From: Triplophysa rosa
Taxonomy: Eukaryota > Chordata > Actinopteri > Cypriniformes > Nemacheilidae
Length of the DNA: 64,000 nucleotides
Reading direction: 5' to 3'
Assembly (NCBI RefSeq): GCF_024868665.1
Contig: NC_079908.1
Span: 4,981,152-5,045,151, forward strand
The stretch's first letter is position 1; each line of letters starts with the position of its first letter. A program made the position numbers and the translations under genes. The notes beneath the pieces were generated by a model. It ran no database searches and was not told the DNA's origin. It saw only the letters and a program-made list of their open reading frames with translations. Below are positions 21,691 through 31,370 of this stretch, piece by piece.

Positions 21691-22660
21691 TGTCAGGGCA
21701 CGGCTCTGAACTCCTGCTTGTTTTGTTTGTTCGTCTCTGTATTGTCTGTGTCGAGCACATGGGAGAGTTGACTGCTCATCTTGCACTCGGAGTCCGCGTA
21801 TGCCCCGCCCCCTTGTTTTCCTCTTTTCCCTCATCACAGCTCAACTGCTCTCACTCTCCAGTTAATTTCGCCCCTTACTTAATCCTCTTCTGTTCTGCCA
21901 TACATTGTCAGATCGTTAGATTGTCTAGCTACCGTGACCTCTTGTCTAGGATTTAAAACTCTTGTCTTGGATTTAGAACTCTTGTCTTGGAAACCTCTTG
22001 CCTAGTCTGTCTAGTGGGATTATTAACTATCTAGTTTGCACATTTACCTTGTCCAGGCTCCAGCACTGTTAGTATCCTGCACAGTGCTTTATCTCTACAG
22101 CTGCCCGGACGACCTCGCCCCTTTGGCTCTGTTCGAGTGGGGTGTCTTGCCGGATCTTTGCTTCCAGTTCCAGCTACGGATTTTTGGGGAATCTGCTGAT
22201 CGTCATCCCCCTAAAACCCGTGTTCCACAGATTCTCTGCCATCCTCGTTGGAATGTTCAAGTGGTTGACCGGGGAGTTATTCGCTCTCTTGTGCTTGTGG
22301 ATTATTCATGTCATCTTCAGAATCTCTCCCTCACGGACATTTAAGAGGCATTACAATCTTTTGCCCCTGCGGATTCTTACACTTGTGGATTATTCATCAT
22401 TCATCATTCACTCTATCTATCATCTTTCACCTTGTGAGTCAGGACACTTTTTGAACACTCATCCCCCTTGTTGATTCGGCCGAGCAATCGAGCCTCTAGT
22501 TTAAGATTCTCGGGTTATTTGCTGTTGTGTGACTGCTTGCATGACCACCGCCCATGTATGACTCTTGACTCAGTGACTATTGTGATTCTCTATCCCTGGA
22601 TTGTACGTAATAAAGAGATAATCTGCATTCCGCATCTGACTCCGGTGTCTTGCATAACAG
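21691..22660 (+). repeat. 5' LTR of Tf1/sushi-type element
   Basis: Starts tgtcagggc, ends cataacag. It contains a TATA-like tacttaa (21,876-21,882), the predicted RNA start gtcagatcgtt (21,907-21,917), one full 88-bp repeat unit (about 22,299-22,386) and an aataaa signal (about 22,609). Confidence 0.93.
21876..21917 (+). promoter_or_regulatory. Predicted LTR promoter and RNA start
   Basis: tacttaa lies 25-31 bases upstream of gtcagatcgtt. The latter is the exact complement of the first 11 bases after the LTR, so the RNA start is predicted at 21,907 from the Tf1 self-priming model. The start itself is inferred. Confidence 0.6.
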
Positions 22661-22671
22661 AACGATCTGAC
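22661..22671 (+). other. Primer-binding site complementary to the element's own RNA start
   Basis: aacgatctgac directly abuts the LTR and pairs perfectly over 11 bases with gtcagatcgtt in the LTR (21,907-21,917; also 27,172-27,182). No tRNA-like primer site (such as tggcgc or tggtgc) is seen here. Tf1/sushi elements are known to prime from the 5' end of their own RNA. Confidence 0.8.
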
Positions 22672-22675
22672 CACG

Positions 22676-23602
22676 ATGGAGTCAGCGGGACCTGCTCCTC
22701 TCCGCACCGCCCTTGCACAGCAGGGGGCGTTGTTAGGGCAACAGTCACAGCAGCTCCACGCCACCGCATGGGAAGTAACTTCCCTTAACAGCCAGATGGC
22801 GGGGTTATCCACTCGTTTGGAACAACTTCAAACCGGACCACTTGGACGAGCCCCAGATCGCCATGAACCTGAACCTCATGCCAACAACCCCCCTGTCTAT
22901 GATGGTGACCCTAAATCCTGTCAAGCTTTCCTTTCTCAGTGTGCTTTAGTCTTCGCTCTTCAACCTCGCTGTTATGTTGCAGAAGAGACCAAGGTGGCAT
23001 ATGTCCTCACTTTACTCTCAGGTCGGGCAAAGGAATGGGGAGTGGCGGTCTGGAATGCCAAGGCTCCGTTCTGTACCACCTTTGAAGATTTTCGTAAGGA
23101 GATGGAGAAGCTTTTTGATCGTTCGGTGCGGGGGGACGAAGCGGCTGCTCTACTGTCCCAGTTGACACAGAAAGGAGGGTCGGTAACGGATTATGCCATC
23201 TGCTTGAAAACCTTAGCGGCGGCATGTGACTGGAATGATAGTGCCTTGCATGCCCGCTTCTTGGAAGGTCTCAACCCAGCCATTTCCAACGAACTATCTG
23301 CCCTAGACTTACCGGGCAGACCTCGAATCTCTCATCAACCTTACCCTGCGCACTGAGGGCCACCTCAGTTGTTGACAGCAGCATCGATTACCTCTCACCA
23401 CCTGGCATCCCAACCGACTCTGGCCTCTGTTGCTAAGTCCGCACCTGCACCTGCTCCTGCCCCTGAACCCATGCAGTTGGGCCATCTTCGACTCACCTCA
23501 CAACAAAAACAACAATGCCTGGGTCAAGGATTGTGTTTGTATTGTGGCAAACCAGATCACTTTGCTCTCCAGTGCCCTTTAAAAGCCACAGCCCACCAGT
23601 AA
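22676..23602 (+). pseudogene. Sushi-type Gag, with two compensating frame breaks
   Basis: The Met at 22,676 starts a protein with a coiled-coil-like Gln-rich N-terminus (LRTALAQQGALLGQQSQQL), then the capsid region (about residues 75-210: YDGDPKSCQAFLSQCALVFALQP, YVLTLLSGRAKEWG, FEDFRKEMEKLFD). The frame is lost near 23,312, giving a stop at 23,354-23,356, and regained near 23,370. A CCHC zinc knuckle (C-x2-C-x4-H-x4-C, 23,534-23,575) follows, and the gene ends at 23,600-23,602. It would form the particle and bind RNA. The architecture matches that of vertebrate PEG10/RTL-type gag. Pol overlaps in the -1 frame. Confidence 0.9.
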
Positions 23603-23622
23603 AACGGAGAGTCCTGGTGGGC
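23578..23622 (+). promoter_or_regulatory. -1 ribosomal frameshift signal between gag and pol
   Basis: Slippery heptamer tttaaaa at 23,578-23,584, in the gag frame as T TTA AAA. A 6-base spacer follows, then a perfect 9-bp GC-rich stem (gcccaccag 23,591-23,599 with ctggtgggc 23,614-23,622) and a 14-base loop that holds the gag stop TAA. Shifting back one base enters the pol frame. Confidence 0.85.
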
Positions 23623-26600
23623 ACGATTCCTTGTTCAACCTCTCCTTCTGAACGCACCCAGTTACCCATCAGACTGGTCTTCCAGGGGGTCTCTCACACT
23701 GGCCATGCTCTGCTCGATTCTGGAGCAGAGGGTAACTTCATCGACACTGCCACGGCCCGGGATTGGGGAATTCCGGCCGTACCCCTCGACAAGCAGATGG
23801 AGGCTCAGTTGTTCATGGGCAGCCCCCTCACTACCATCACCCACGTCACCCCCTGTGTAGGTCTTTTCTCTTCTGGGAACCATTGTGAGAGGATTGTGCT
23901 GTACATACTAGATTCCCCTTTGAACCAATTAGTTCTGGGACATCCGTGGCTTGTACAGCACAACCCTCACATGGATTGGGGAAATATTTCTGTGTTAGCC
24001 TGGAGCCAGTCTTGTCATGTGTCTTGTTTGGGTCCTGCCTCTTCTCCTGTCTCCTTGTCTTGTGTTCCGCAGGTTCAACCCACTGACCTATCTGGCGTCC
24101 CGGCGGAGTACCACGGTCTTGGGACAGTTTTCTGCAAGTCCCGGGCTACCTCTCTTCCTCCGCATCGCTCCTACAACTGTGCCATAGACCTCCTCCCGGG
24201 CATTTCTCCTCCCAAGGGCCGCCTTTACTCACTGTCTGAACCCGAGCGAGAAGCTATGGACAAGTATATTCAAGAATCTCTCCTCGCTGGACTCATCCGT
24301 CACTCCTCCTCCCTTGCCGGTGCGGGTTTCTTCTTCGTGCAGAAGAAGGACGGCTCCCTGTGCCCCTGTATTGATTACCGAGGTTTGAACGACATTACTG
24401 TTAAGAACAGGTATCCCTTGCCCCTCATGTCGTCTGCTTTTGAACTTTTGCAGTGAGCCCGGGTCTTCACTAAATTAGACCTCCGCAATGCTTACCATCT
24501 CTTCCACATCCGTGAGGGGGATGAGTGGAAGACCTCCTTTAACACACCTACGGGACATTTTGAGTATCTGGTTCTTACTTTTGGTCTAACCAATGCCCCG
24601 GCATTCTTCCAGGACCTGATCAATAGCGTTCTGGGTCACATGATCAATAAGTTTGTCTTTGTGTATCTGGATGACATCCTAATATTTTCCCCCTCTCTCT
24701 AGGTGCACACCCAGCATGTTAGACGGGTCCTCCAGCGTCTCCTCGACAACCAACTATTTGTCAAGGCGGAGAAGTGCGAATTCCATGCCAAGTCAGTTAT
24801 GTTCCTTGGCCATATTATCTCTGCAAAGAGTATCAAGGCAGACCCCGCCAAGATTAAGGCTATCGTTGAATGGACCGTCCCCGACTCCCGCACAGCATTA
24901 CAACGCTTCCTGGGTTTCGCAAATTTCTATCGTCGATTCATCAGAAACTTTGGCCAAGTCGTCAGACCGCTTACTGCGTTGACCTCCACCAAGGCACCAT
25001 TCAGGTGGAACCAGGACGCTCAGGTAGCCTTTGACATTTGTCTCCGCACCTGTTCTGTCTATTCCAGACCCTGCACTCCAATGTATTGTCGAGGTCGACG
25101 CGTCTTATGTCGGGGTAGGCGCCTGGTTCCATGAGCGTCTTATCTCAGCGGTCCTCCAGTGATGGGAAGGTGCACCCTTGCGCCTTCTCCCACCGCCTCA
25201 GTCCTTCAGAGCAGAACTACGACATTGGCAACCGAGAGCTGTTAGCGGTGAGACTGGCCTTGGGTGAGTGGCGCCACTGGTTGGAAGGAGCAGCGCTGCC
25301 CTTCTTGGTCTGGACGGACCATAAGAACTTGGAGTATATTTGTTCGGCCAAGAGGTTGAGCGACAGGCCCGCTGGGCACTCTTCTTTGGCCGCTTTAACT
25401 TCACGTTCTCGTACCGGCCGGAATCTAAAAATACCAAACCGGATGCCTTGTCTCGCCTGTTCGAGGCCGCTGAGAGGGAGTCAACGACCAATGCCATCCT
25501 CCCTGAAGGGTTGGTGGTCGGGGCTCTATCTCTTGGGGCATCGAACGACGAGTTATCGAGGCCAGTTGAGGGGTGCAAGTGACGGCAGAGTGCCCAGGGG
25601 GTCGGTTGTCGGTGCCAGCCGCGCTGCGTACTGAAGTCCTTCGGTGGGGCCATTCATCCAGCTTAGTCTGCCATCCAGGAAACCTTGTAACGTTGGCCAC
25701 CATCCACCAACGCTTCTGGTGACCATCCATGGCCAAGGATTTCAGACAGTTTGTGTCGGCCTGCTCCACATGCGCCCAATGCAAGCCGCCCAATAGCCCG
25801 CCCGCTGGTCTGCTCCATCCCTTGCCTATCCCTACCCGCCCTTGGTCCCATATCGCTCTTGATTTTGTCACTTGGCTCCCCTGTTCTAATGGTAATATTG
25901 TGGTCCTCACGGTGGTGGATCGCTTCTCTAGAACGGTCCATTTTATCCCCATTCCCAAACTCCCTTCCGCCAAGGAGACTGCACAACTGATGGTGGATCA
26001 TGCCTTCCGTCTCCATGGTTTGCCGGTTTCCGATAGGGGCCCTCAGTTCTCCTCCAGGTTTTGGAAAGAATTATGCAGACAGATCGGGTCCTCTGGGAGT
26101 CTTTCTTCAGGTTTTCACCCCCAGACCAATGGGCAATGCGAACGGGTCAACCAGGATCTTGGTAGAATGCTCTGCTGTCTGACATCCAGCAACCCCAGTT
26201 GCTGGTGCTCTCAGCTCTCTTGGGTAGAATATGCCCACAACTCCCATCCTTCAGCCTCGTCAGGTATGTCACCATTTGAATGTTCCCTGGGTTATAATCC
26301 TCCTTTGTTTCCCTCACAGGAACCCGACGCTGCGGTCCCGTCTGCTCTGGCTTTTGTCCAGCATTGCACCTGGAGGAAGGCTAGAGGGGTCCTGGCCCGG
26401 ACTGAGAGACGGACCAAAGCAGCGGCTGACCGCCACCGATCTGCTTCCCCTACCTATGTGTGTGGTCAACGAGTATGGCTCTCCACCAAGGACCTACCTC
26501 TCCGAGTGCCTTCTCACAAGCTGGCAGTCAGGTTCATCGGGCCATACCGTATCACCAAGGTGGTTAATCCAGTGGCCGTCAAGCTCAGACTCCCTCCTCA

Positions 26601-26889
26601 TCTTGGTCAGGTTCACCCTGTTTTTCATGTGTCCAGGGTCAAGCCTGTGTTCTCTTCCCCTCTTCATCCCCCTAGCAACTGGCCCGACCCCCCTCCTCGT
26701 CTGGTGGATGGCTCTCCGACCTACAGGGTTAGGAGATTACTGGACGTTCGCCGACATGGCAGAGGATTTTAGTACTTAGTGGACTGGGAAGGCTGTGACA
26801 TAGAGGAGAGAAGTTGGGTATCGTCGTCCCGGGACATTCTGGACCAGTCCCTGATCGTGGACCTCTTGGGACTCCCGGCGTCGAGGTGA
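23585..26889 (+). pseudogene. Ty3/Gypsy Pol (PR-RT-RH-IN-chromodomain), broken
   Basis: Read in frame 1 after the -1 shift. Protease LLDSGAEG (about 23,710); RT from about 24,180 ([15 protein letters not shown] block, motif A LDLRNAYH), with [10 protein letters not shown] intact at 24,664-24,675. In-frame stops occur at 24,454 and 24,700, and a frameshift near 25,045 enters RNase H ([20 protein letters not shown]). Integrase 25,729-26,700 keeps Asp (25,861), Asp (26,032) and Glu (26,140) with DDx35E spacing. After a stop at 26,770, a chromodomain (YLVDWEG ... ERSWV) runs to 26,889. Motifs are largely intact, so it is a relatively recent but dead copy. Confidence 0.9.
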
Positions 26890-26918
26890 GGCCCCTCCTA
26901 GGACGCTCAGTGGTGCCA

Positions 26919-26931
26919 CTGGGGGGGATAC
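26919..26931 (+). other. Polypurine tract
   Basis: ctgggggggatac directly before the 3' LTR start, the usual position for plus-strand priming. Confidence 0.7.
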
Positions 26932-28091
26932 TGTCAGGGCTCGGGTCTGAACTCCTGCTTGTTTTGTTTGTTCGTCTCTGTGTTGTCTGTGTCAAGCACA
27001 TGGGAGAGTTGACTGTTCACCTCGCGCTCGGAGTCCGCGTATGCTCCGCCCCCTTGTTTTCCACTTTTCTCTCTCGCACAGGTTTCTCTTTTCCCTCATC
27101 ACACCTCACCTGCTCTCACTCTCCAGTTAATTTCGCCCCTTACTTAATCCTCTTCTGTTCTGCCATACATTGTCAGATCGTTAGATTGTCTAGCTACCGT
27201 GACCACTTGTCTTGGATTTAGAACTCTTGACTTGGAAACCTCTTGCCTAGTCTGTCTATTGGGATTATTAACTATCTAGTTTGCACATTTACCTTGTCCA
27301 GGCTCCAGCGCTGTTAGTATCCTGCACGGTGCTTCTATATCTCTACAGCTGCCCAGACGACCTCGCCCCTTTGGCTCTGTTCAAGTGGGGTGTCTCACCG
27401 GATCTTTGCTTCCAGTTCCAACTTCGGATTGCTGGGGAATCTGCTGATCGTCATCCCCCTAAAACCCGTGTTCCACGGATTCTCTGCCATCCTCGTTGGA
27501 TCGTTAAAGTGGTTGACCGGGGAGTTATTCGCTCTCTTGCGCTTGTGGATTACTCACGTTGTCTTCAGAATCTCTCCCTCATGGACGATTGAGAGGCAGG
27601 ACAATCTTTTTCCCCAACGGATTCTTACACTTGTGGATTATTCACGTCATCTTCAGAATCACTCCCTCACAGACGTTTGAGAGGCAGGACAATCTTTTGC
27701 CTCAATGGATTCTTACACTTGGGGATTATTCATGTCATCTTCAGAATCTCTCCCTCACGGACATTTAAGAGGCAGGACAATCTTTTGCCCCAGCGGATTT
27801 TGACACTTGTGGATTATTCATCATTGTACGAACTGAGGTCACTCTATCTATCATCTTTCACCTTGTGAGTCATGACACTTTTTGAACACTCATCCCCCTT
27901 GTTGATTTGGCCGAGCGCTCAAGCCTCTATTTTAAGATTCTCAGGTTATTTGCTGTTGTGTGACTGCTTGCATGACCACCGCCCATGTGTGACTCTTGAC
28001 TCTGTTACTATTGTGATTCTCTATCCCTGGATTGTACGTAATAAAGAGATATTCTGCATTCCGCATCTGACTCCGGTGTCTGTCATAACAG
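26932..28091 (+). repeat. 3' LTR of Tf1/sushi-type element, expanded
   Basis: Starts tgtcagggctcgg and ends tcataacag. It is 190 bp longer than the 5' LTR, chiefly because the 88-bp unit (cttgtggattattcac ... ggattcttaca) is present three times (about 27,543-27,806) instead of once; a further 23-bp difference lies near 27,062-27,090. Confidence 0.92.
27543..27806 (+). repeat. 88-bp tandem repeat inside 3' LTR
   Basis: Three units plus a partial fourth, diverged from each other at several positions. The 5' LTR has one unit plus the partial one. Confidence 0.88.
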
Positions 28092-29056
28092 AGAACCAAG
28101 AGACTATCTCAGTGGTTTAGTCATTTAAAAAACAATTTGTTGCCAGATGGAGATCATTAACAAAATGTGCAATATTATTGAGAGTTGCTTTAACAAATAA
28201 AAGAAAAAAGAACAAAATTGCTTTGACTGTTAGGGTTATCATTTTAGGATATGGGGTGAGCAGATAATTCCAGTCAGGAGCCAAAATTAATGCTTAAGTT
28301 ATTGTTTGTAAAATATGGATTTGCAAGTATAAAACAATGTTACACAAAAGTGGCTTTATTAGGAACTGCTGCATTATTTAGTTTAAGCACAGAAATGAAA
28401 TTTCATGTGAAATCAATAATACACTAAACTGAACGGCTTCCCAGCTTGCACGTCTTTTAACTGTTTTCCTTTGGGGACAATATCACCACCTACAGGGTAC
28501 TGTATCTAAAGCAAGGATCATGTATCTTTAGAGTTTTCCAATTTTCTCATCTCACCCTCAGCTGACCATCATGGCAAAAGTTAATTTCGGACCCAGCTAT
28601 AATGTGTTTGTAGTGTTCTATTCTGGTGTATAGCACAGTGTACTGTACAGATGTGCCCTTGAACACAGCATTTAACACAATTCTGTTCCAAAGGGACTGT
28701 CCTTGGCATATGGTGACCTGTTAATTGCTCTGGTTAAGAAGTTTTAAATAAAACAGTAAAAAAGCCCATTAAAAATTATTAGTCTTCTCACATTTGTAAT
28801 TATAGACCTTTTTCTAGCCCTATAAAAATGGCATGTTTTACATTAACACCTGCAGAAAAACTCTCTGAAGTCTAATTCTCTGAATGTACAGTTACAAAGC
28901 ACTGAATGTCTAAGCGCCAAATCTGTCTGTGAATAATAAAAATAAAGACATTTTCCAGGAAAACACCTATAGATCTTAAAGAAAGAAATTAAATGAGTAA
29001 ACATTCAGATGTCCCAGCAGTCACTGCAGCCACACACAACCACAAAGGACACTGTC

Positions 29057-29665
29057 AGCATCCGAAATCGCCTACTATATGGATAAATAAGTAGTCATGA
29101 TGGTCCACTGCTTCCGCCGAGATTTGTGAGTGTGCATCGGATGGACACTTCTCTATCACACGATGCCACGGGAGCTGAGCAAGGGTCAAATTTCAAAAGT
29201 AACTCCGTGTCTACACCGGACACGACAGGTGTGATGTGACATGACAACCTGCTTGTTCTTAATGGGTTTGTCGCACCACATCCAGTGTGGACAAAATTTT
29301 ATATTGTATTGGTTTCTAATGCATTTCTAATGTCTTGAATGTGGTGTCGCGCCTGTCGCGTCCGGTGTAGACACGGTTTAAGTCAAATAAAAATAGCGGA
29401 AAACTGTCTGTTTTCAAATAAAATATAAAAGAGTATCTCGTGACTAAATTATGTTTTTATCAACGCTAACGTATAGCTTGTTGTTAATACGGTCAAAGAG
29501 CATACGGGTCACATGACAATAAAATATGGCGGATGCAGTATGTCCAAAATGTATTCATACTACTCCCACTTATACTATATAGAAGGTAATATTTTAACGG
29601 TCGTTAGGTAGGTACTTATTCAAATTCAGTACGTACTCTCACAGTACGCGATTTCGGACGCAGCA
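29057..29665. repeat. MITE with gtccgaaatcgc-type ends, carrying a nested MITE
   Basis: Left end gcatccgaaatcgcctact and right end agtacgcgatttcggacgc are inverted partners. The middle is split by the 29,215-29,376 element. Confidence 0.65.
29215..29376. repeat. Palindromic MITE (ccgtgtctacaccgga ends), nested
   Basis: ccgtgtctacaccggacacgacagg at the left pairs with cctgtcgcgtccggtgtagacacgg at the right with one mismatch: a 25-bp terminal inverted repeat in a 162-bp element. Confidence 0.85.
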
Positions 29666-30184
29666 ACTGTCTTAAAAAACATTGCTGCTAACACTATTTA
29701 CGTTATAGAGAAAAGAGAATCACCTGTTATTTCTAAATTATTACACCACTTTTACTCAGTAAAAAAAAATTAAAAAAAATGTTTTTTATATTGCGCATTC
29801 GAAGTAATATCAATCAGACGGCAGTTGGGTTATTTTGATTAAATTATAACAACTAAAAAAATACAGCTAACTAGCACAACGAAACATGATCACACAACTA
29901 AAAATGTGATTTTTGAAAATTAAAAAATTTAGTTATCTGTTTTTGCAAATGAACTCAATAATAAAATGACTTGGACAGAGCTACAGAGTTCAGGAGATGA
30001 GAACAGATCAGAGCTCTGACCTCTGTTAAATGAGGCACAATAGATGGCATTACTCGGAAAAAACATGTGTGGGCTAGCCAATGACCAGTGACCCGCAACT
30101 GTGACCCAGTTACAGAAAAAGAAGTTTTATAGCCAAAATGTGAAGTAACAAATCGAAGGTGCAAATCGAACACCGATGACACCT

Positions 30185-31370
30185 CAGTGCACCTGGGGCA
30201 CGTTTCAATACCGAGTTAAAATGTGAACTCTGAGTTGATTTACACCGAGATGTTAAGCTTTGAGTTTTTGGTTTCAGAACAGCTGATTTGTGTAAGTTCT
30301 ATCAACTCTGGGTAGACTTACCTTGAGTTAAGCGCTTGCACCGCAACTACGACAAGCCATGAGCAATGGAGCTCAGACAATACGATTCACCATGGCAACG
30401 GCACCAAAAAAAGCAACACGACGGCAGAAAGCGCTTGAGAGAGAGGGACACTTTCTGCTCTGCATACACTGGATTTACTAATGTGCTGAAAAGGACTTAA
30501 ATTTAAATTAATAAATAGATAAATGTAGCAATAAACAAACAAATTAATCCGTAAGTGAATGAATAAATGAATGAAACAACAGAAATAAAACAGAAATAAA
30601 AAAAATCTTATGTTCACACTCCCCATCAGTGCTCAAGTGATGAGTGTGAGATGTGAGACTTGCTAGGGTGTCAGACCTTTATTGCTTAATTTCTGCATTT
30701 ATGCTTGTATTTATTAATTTCTTCATTCATGCACTTTATCATTTCTCAACCTCCATAGAAAACTACCATTTGTGAGAAAATGTAAGGGAAAGAATCTGCT
30801 CTGATGTATTACACGGCCACGATGGCTGATGTTATTGATGTAAGGATGGATGAGATATGTTTTAATTCGTTACTGTAAAGAAAAATGGTACAGATTTAAT
30901 AAAAATGCACTGTGAAATGACAAAAAATTCCCCTCGGGTCCTATATTGCTCTCCTGAAATCAAAGTACTTCTCTCTGAATTACTGCAGCCTCTTCACATA
31001 CAGGATCCTCTATAAAAGCACATATGCCATTTTAGTCACTGAGATGGTCTCTGTGTAATCAAAATGTGTGCCATGAATGACTGTATTAATGAATTAATGA
31101 GGTACACCACTTGCGCTTTAAAAAGGGGGAGGGAATCGAAACAAACTCTGGGTTTACCAAAGAAACCTTGCTCCCGACCAGATTAGGTTCATAGAGTAAG
31201 TTACTGTGGTTACTGACTCTGAGTATAAATTACCTCTCCTTTAGAAACAGGCTTGAGTTACCCTGCTTTCTAGGGTTTGACATACCTTGCATTCTGAAAC
31301 GGGAAACTCAGAGTTTCCTTCATTACAGGATTAATATACTCAGTTTTCACTAAACCTCCCCCCTGTACCT
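30185..31370. repeat. Probable interspersed repeat with paired gagtt/aactc motifs
   Basis: The left part (gagttaaaatgtgaactctgag) and right part (ctgaaacgggaaactcagag, aggcttgagttacc) share inverted motifs resembling a common cyprinid DNA-transposon derivative. Borders are not fixed and no protein is visible inside. Confidence 0.4.

Larger units (their letters stand above)
21686..28096 (+). mobile_element. Complete Tf1/sushi-type Ty3/Gypsy retrotransposon with target duplication
   Basis: Two LTRs (21,691-22,660 and 26,932-28,091) flank gag and pol, bounded by the direct repeat agaac (21,686-21,690 and 28,092-28,096). Pol order is PR-RT-RH-IN, ending in a chromodomain: a chromovirus. The gag resembles the sushi type from which the vertebrate PEG10/RTL genes derive. 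Stops and frameshifts make it inactive. The LTR/target boundary is ambiguous by one base (ending aca with gagaac, or acag with agaac). Confidence 0.95.
28097..30184. other. Non-coding region with nested MITEs
   Basis: No exon was recognised. It holds the 29,057-29,665 MITE and its insert; the rest has no assignable feature. Confidence 0.5.

Noticed and set aside
22036..22474. ORFs of about 100 codons in the LTRs (also 27,281-27,680)
   Set aside because: They occur in non-coding LTR sequence, overlap in several frames and change with repeat number.
27543..27806. Evenly spaced 88-bp repeats, considered as a CRISPR-like array
   Set aside because: Units are contiguous without spacers and lie inside a retrotransposon LTR of a vertebrate.
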